This document shows positions 5,343 to 6,468 of a stretch of DNA of 6,468 nt, in pieces. The position numbers and the translations under genes are program-made. The stretch is from Alcaligenaceae bacterium. Lineage in GTDB: Bacteria; Pseudomonadota; Gammaproteobacteria; Burkholderiales; Burkholderiaceae_B. The DNA lies in NCBI GenBank assembly GCA_012512545.1, contig JAAZDZ010000489.1, forward strand, positions 1 through 6,468. The letters are read 5' to 3'. The notes beneath the pieces are model-generated. The model saw only the letters and a list, made by a program, of their open reading frames with translations, was not told where the DNA came from and made no database searches. Every line of letters begins with the position of its first letter. Position 1 is the stretch's first letter.

Positions 5343-6314
5343 TCAGTATGCCTTGGCCGTATCCAGCGATCGCTCAATGGCGTCGGCCAGCTCATTGACT
5401 TCAAACTTCGCAACATAGGCGTTGGCGCCTACCTTGCGAACGTGCTCTTCATTGGCATTGCCCGACAGCGACGAATGAATGATGACGGGCATGTTCTTCA
5501 GGAGGTCGGTGGCGCGGATATTGCGTGTCAGGGTGAAGCCGTCCATTTCCGGCATTTCCAGGTCGGTCAGCACAAAGCTGATCTTGTCGGAAATCGGCAC
5601 GTTTTCAGCCTGCGCCTGAGCAGCGATGACCTTGATTTTGTCCCAGGCGGATTGCCCCGTGATATGCATGTCATAGGGGATATCCATGGTTTTCAGGCTG
5701 TTTTCCAGCAAAGTGCGTGCGACTTTGGAATCGTCCGCCACAATGGCCACGGCGCCGGGCTTGTAATTGAAACGCTTGTTTTTCATTTCATCGGCACGCC
5801 CTGAGCGGTCGCCCGGAATGAAGTCGAACAGAATCTGCTCCACATCCAGAATCAGCGCCATGCGGCTGTCATCCAGATTGTCGGCATCCAGCCGCGCCAT
5901 GCTCATGGTGTAGCCGCCACTGATGCCGGTCTCGGCAGTCAGCACCTGGTTCCAGTCCAGGCGCACGATATCGTCTACGGATTCCACCGCAAACGCCTGG
6001 GTGCTGCGCGCGTATTCGGTAATCAGAAGAATATTCAACCCGGTGCGGGGCGTGCCGCCCACAATGGCGGGCAAGTTGATGACCGGCAGAATCTTCCCCC
6101 GCACGTCAATCATGCCCATCAGCGGCGGGGCCATGCCTGCGGCCTGAATCAGTGGCACCATCGGCATGATTTCACTGAGCTTGAAGACATTGATGCCAAA
6201 CAGTTCGGCGCGATCGCCATCGGGTGGGGTACCCAATTTGAACAGCAGCAACTCGAACTTATTGGCAGAAGTCAGGTTGGTCCGCTCTTCAATGTCTTTC
6301 TGAAAATTTTTCAT
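5343..6314 (-). CDS. cheV: Chemotaxis coupling protein CheV (CheW-REC)
   Basis: CheV couples chemoreceptors to the kinase CheA at the cell pole and has a receiver domain thought to tune adaptation. The 323-residue protein has the standard two-domain order. The CheW-like domain covers about 15-165, with FGINVFKLSEIMP (39-51), GMIDVRGKILPVINLP (67-82) and SVDDIVRLDWNQV (112-124). The REC domain covers about 186-318: the acidic pair D194-D195 in VADDSKVAR, the phosphoacceptor D251 in LTDLEMPEMDG, S281 in IIHSSLS, and K303 in YVAKFE. All receiver residues needed for phosphorylation are present. The start at 6312-6314 is preceded by GAGAG as a weak ribosome site. No other chemotaxis gene lies nearby, so it appears to be a stand-alone copy. 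The presence of cheV implies a motile host with CheA and receptors elsewhere. Confidence 0.96.
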   Translation of the reverse strand: MKNFQKDIEERTNLTSANKFELLLFKLGTPPDGDRAELFGINVFKLSEIMPMVPLIQAAGMAPPLMGMIDVRGKILPVINLPAIVGGTPRTGLNILLITEYARSTQAFAVESVDDIVRLDWNQVLTAETGISGGYTMSMARLDADNLDDSRMALILDVEQILFDFIPGDRSGRADEMKNKRFNYKPGAVAIVADDSKVARTLLENSLKTMDIPYDMHITGQSAWDKIKVIAAQAQAENVPISDKISFVLTDLEMPEMDGFTLTRNIRATDLLKNMPVIIHSSLSGNANEEHVRKVGANAYVAKFEVNELADAIERSLDTAKAY

Positions 6315-6468
6315 ATAGTGCTCTCATACCCCTAAAAGGCTCGACTGAGGAACCCGCTGAATTAGATCTCTAATTGTAACGGTATTGTCGTATTGTGCTT
6401 GTCTGGCGACATGATAGAACGTTTCATGTGTTAGCTTTGTGTCATGGATGAAAAACTCAGGGTGGATA
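6315..6468. other. Upstream region of cheV, open at the window edge
   Basis: These 154 bases are more AT-rich than the genes around them. They contain the inverted repeat AATTAGA-TC-TCTAATT (6360-6375), about 46 bp before the cheV start, which could be a regulator site or lie near a promoter. No convincing sigma-28 or sigma-54 promoter was found on the cheV strand. Near the right edge, ATG codons at 6444 and 6448 open + strand frames that run off the window. Neither has a clear ribosome site, so no divergent gene is called. Confidence 0.35.

Noticed and set aside
6444..6468. Possible divergent gene starting at the right edge
   Set aside because: Only eight codons are visible, with no ribosome site, which is too little to support a gene.

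Overview
The window looks like chromosomal DNA of a betaproteobacterium, probably order Burkholderiales and possibly Alcaligenaceae-like. This placement rests on GC-rich third codon positions and on the style of the PNPase, CysK and CheV proteins. No 16S rRNA or other decisive marker is present, so it is inference.

Layout from left to right: (1) The 3' end of pnp on the + strand (KH and S1 domains) is followed by a long near-perfect hairpin ending in a T-run. (2) A complete tRNA-Leu(UAA) gene with encoded CCA has its own -10 box and a strong 15-bp terminator. (3) A roughly 1.1-kb islet follows. It carries a minus-strand type II toxin-antitoxin operon (RelE/HigB-like toxin first, HTH antitoxin second) with a clear promoter and a palindromic operator. 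The operon is flanked by short coding-like scraps. (4) The islet ends in a second, partial copy of the tRNA-Leu gene (anticodon loop, variable arm and start of the T arm) only 7 bp before the next start codon. (5) A + strand pair with an ATGA overlap encodes an orphan tetrapyrrole-methylase-family protein and a zinc-less MDR oxidoreductase of the zinc-type alcohol dehydrogenase-like family. (6) cysK lies convergent on the minus strand. (7) A small lipoprotein gene on the + strand converges with cheV on the minus strand, with a hairpin terminator between them. (8) The last 154 bases are the region upstream of cheV.

Most of the window is ordinary housekeeping DNA: RNA decay, leucine decoding, cysteine synthesis and chemotaxis coupling. 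The unusual part is about 917-2054. There a toxin-antitoxin cassette sits between an intact tRNA-Leu gene and a fragment of a different tRNA-Leu allele. That is the arrangement expected of a decayed tRNA-targeted insertion, although no integrase gene is visible. The second item of interest is the methylase-oxidoreductase pair, whose substrate is unknown and which has no cobalamin or siroheme genes beside it here.
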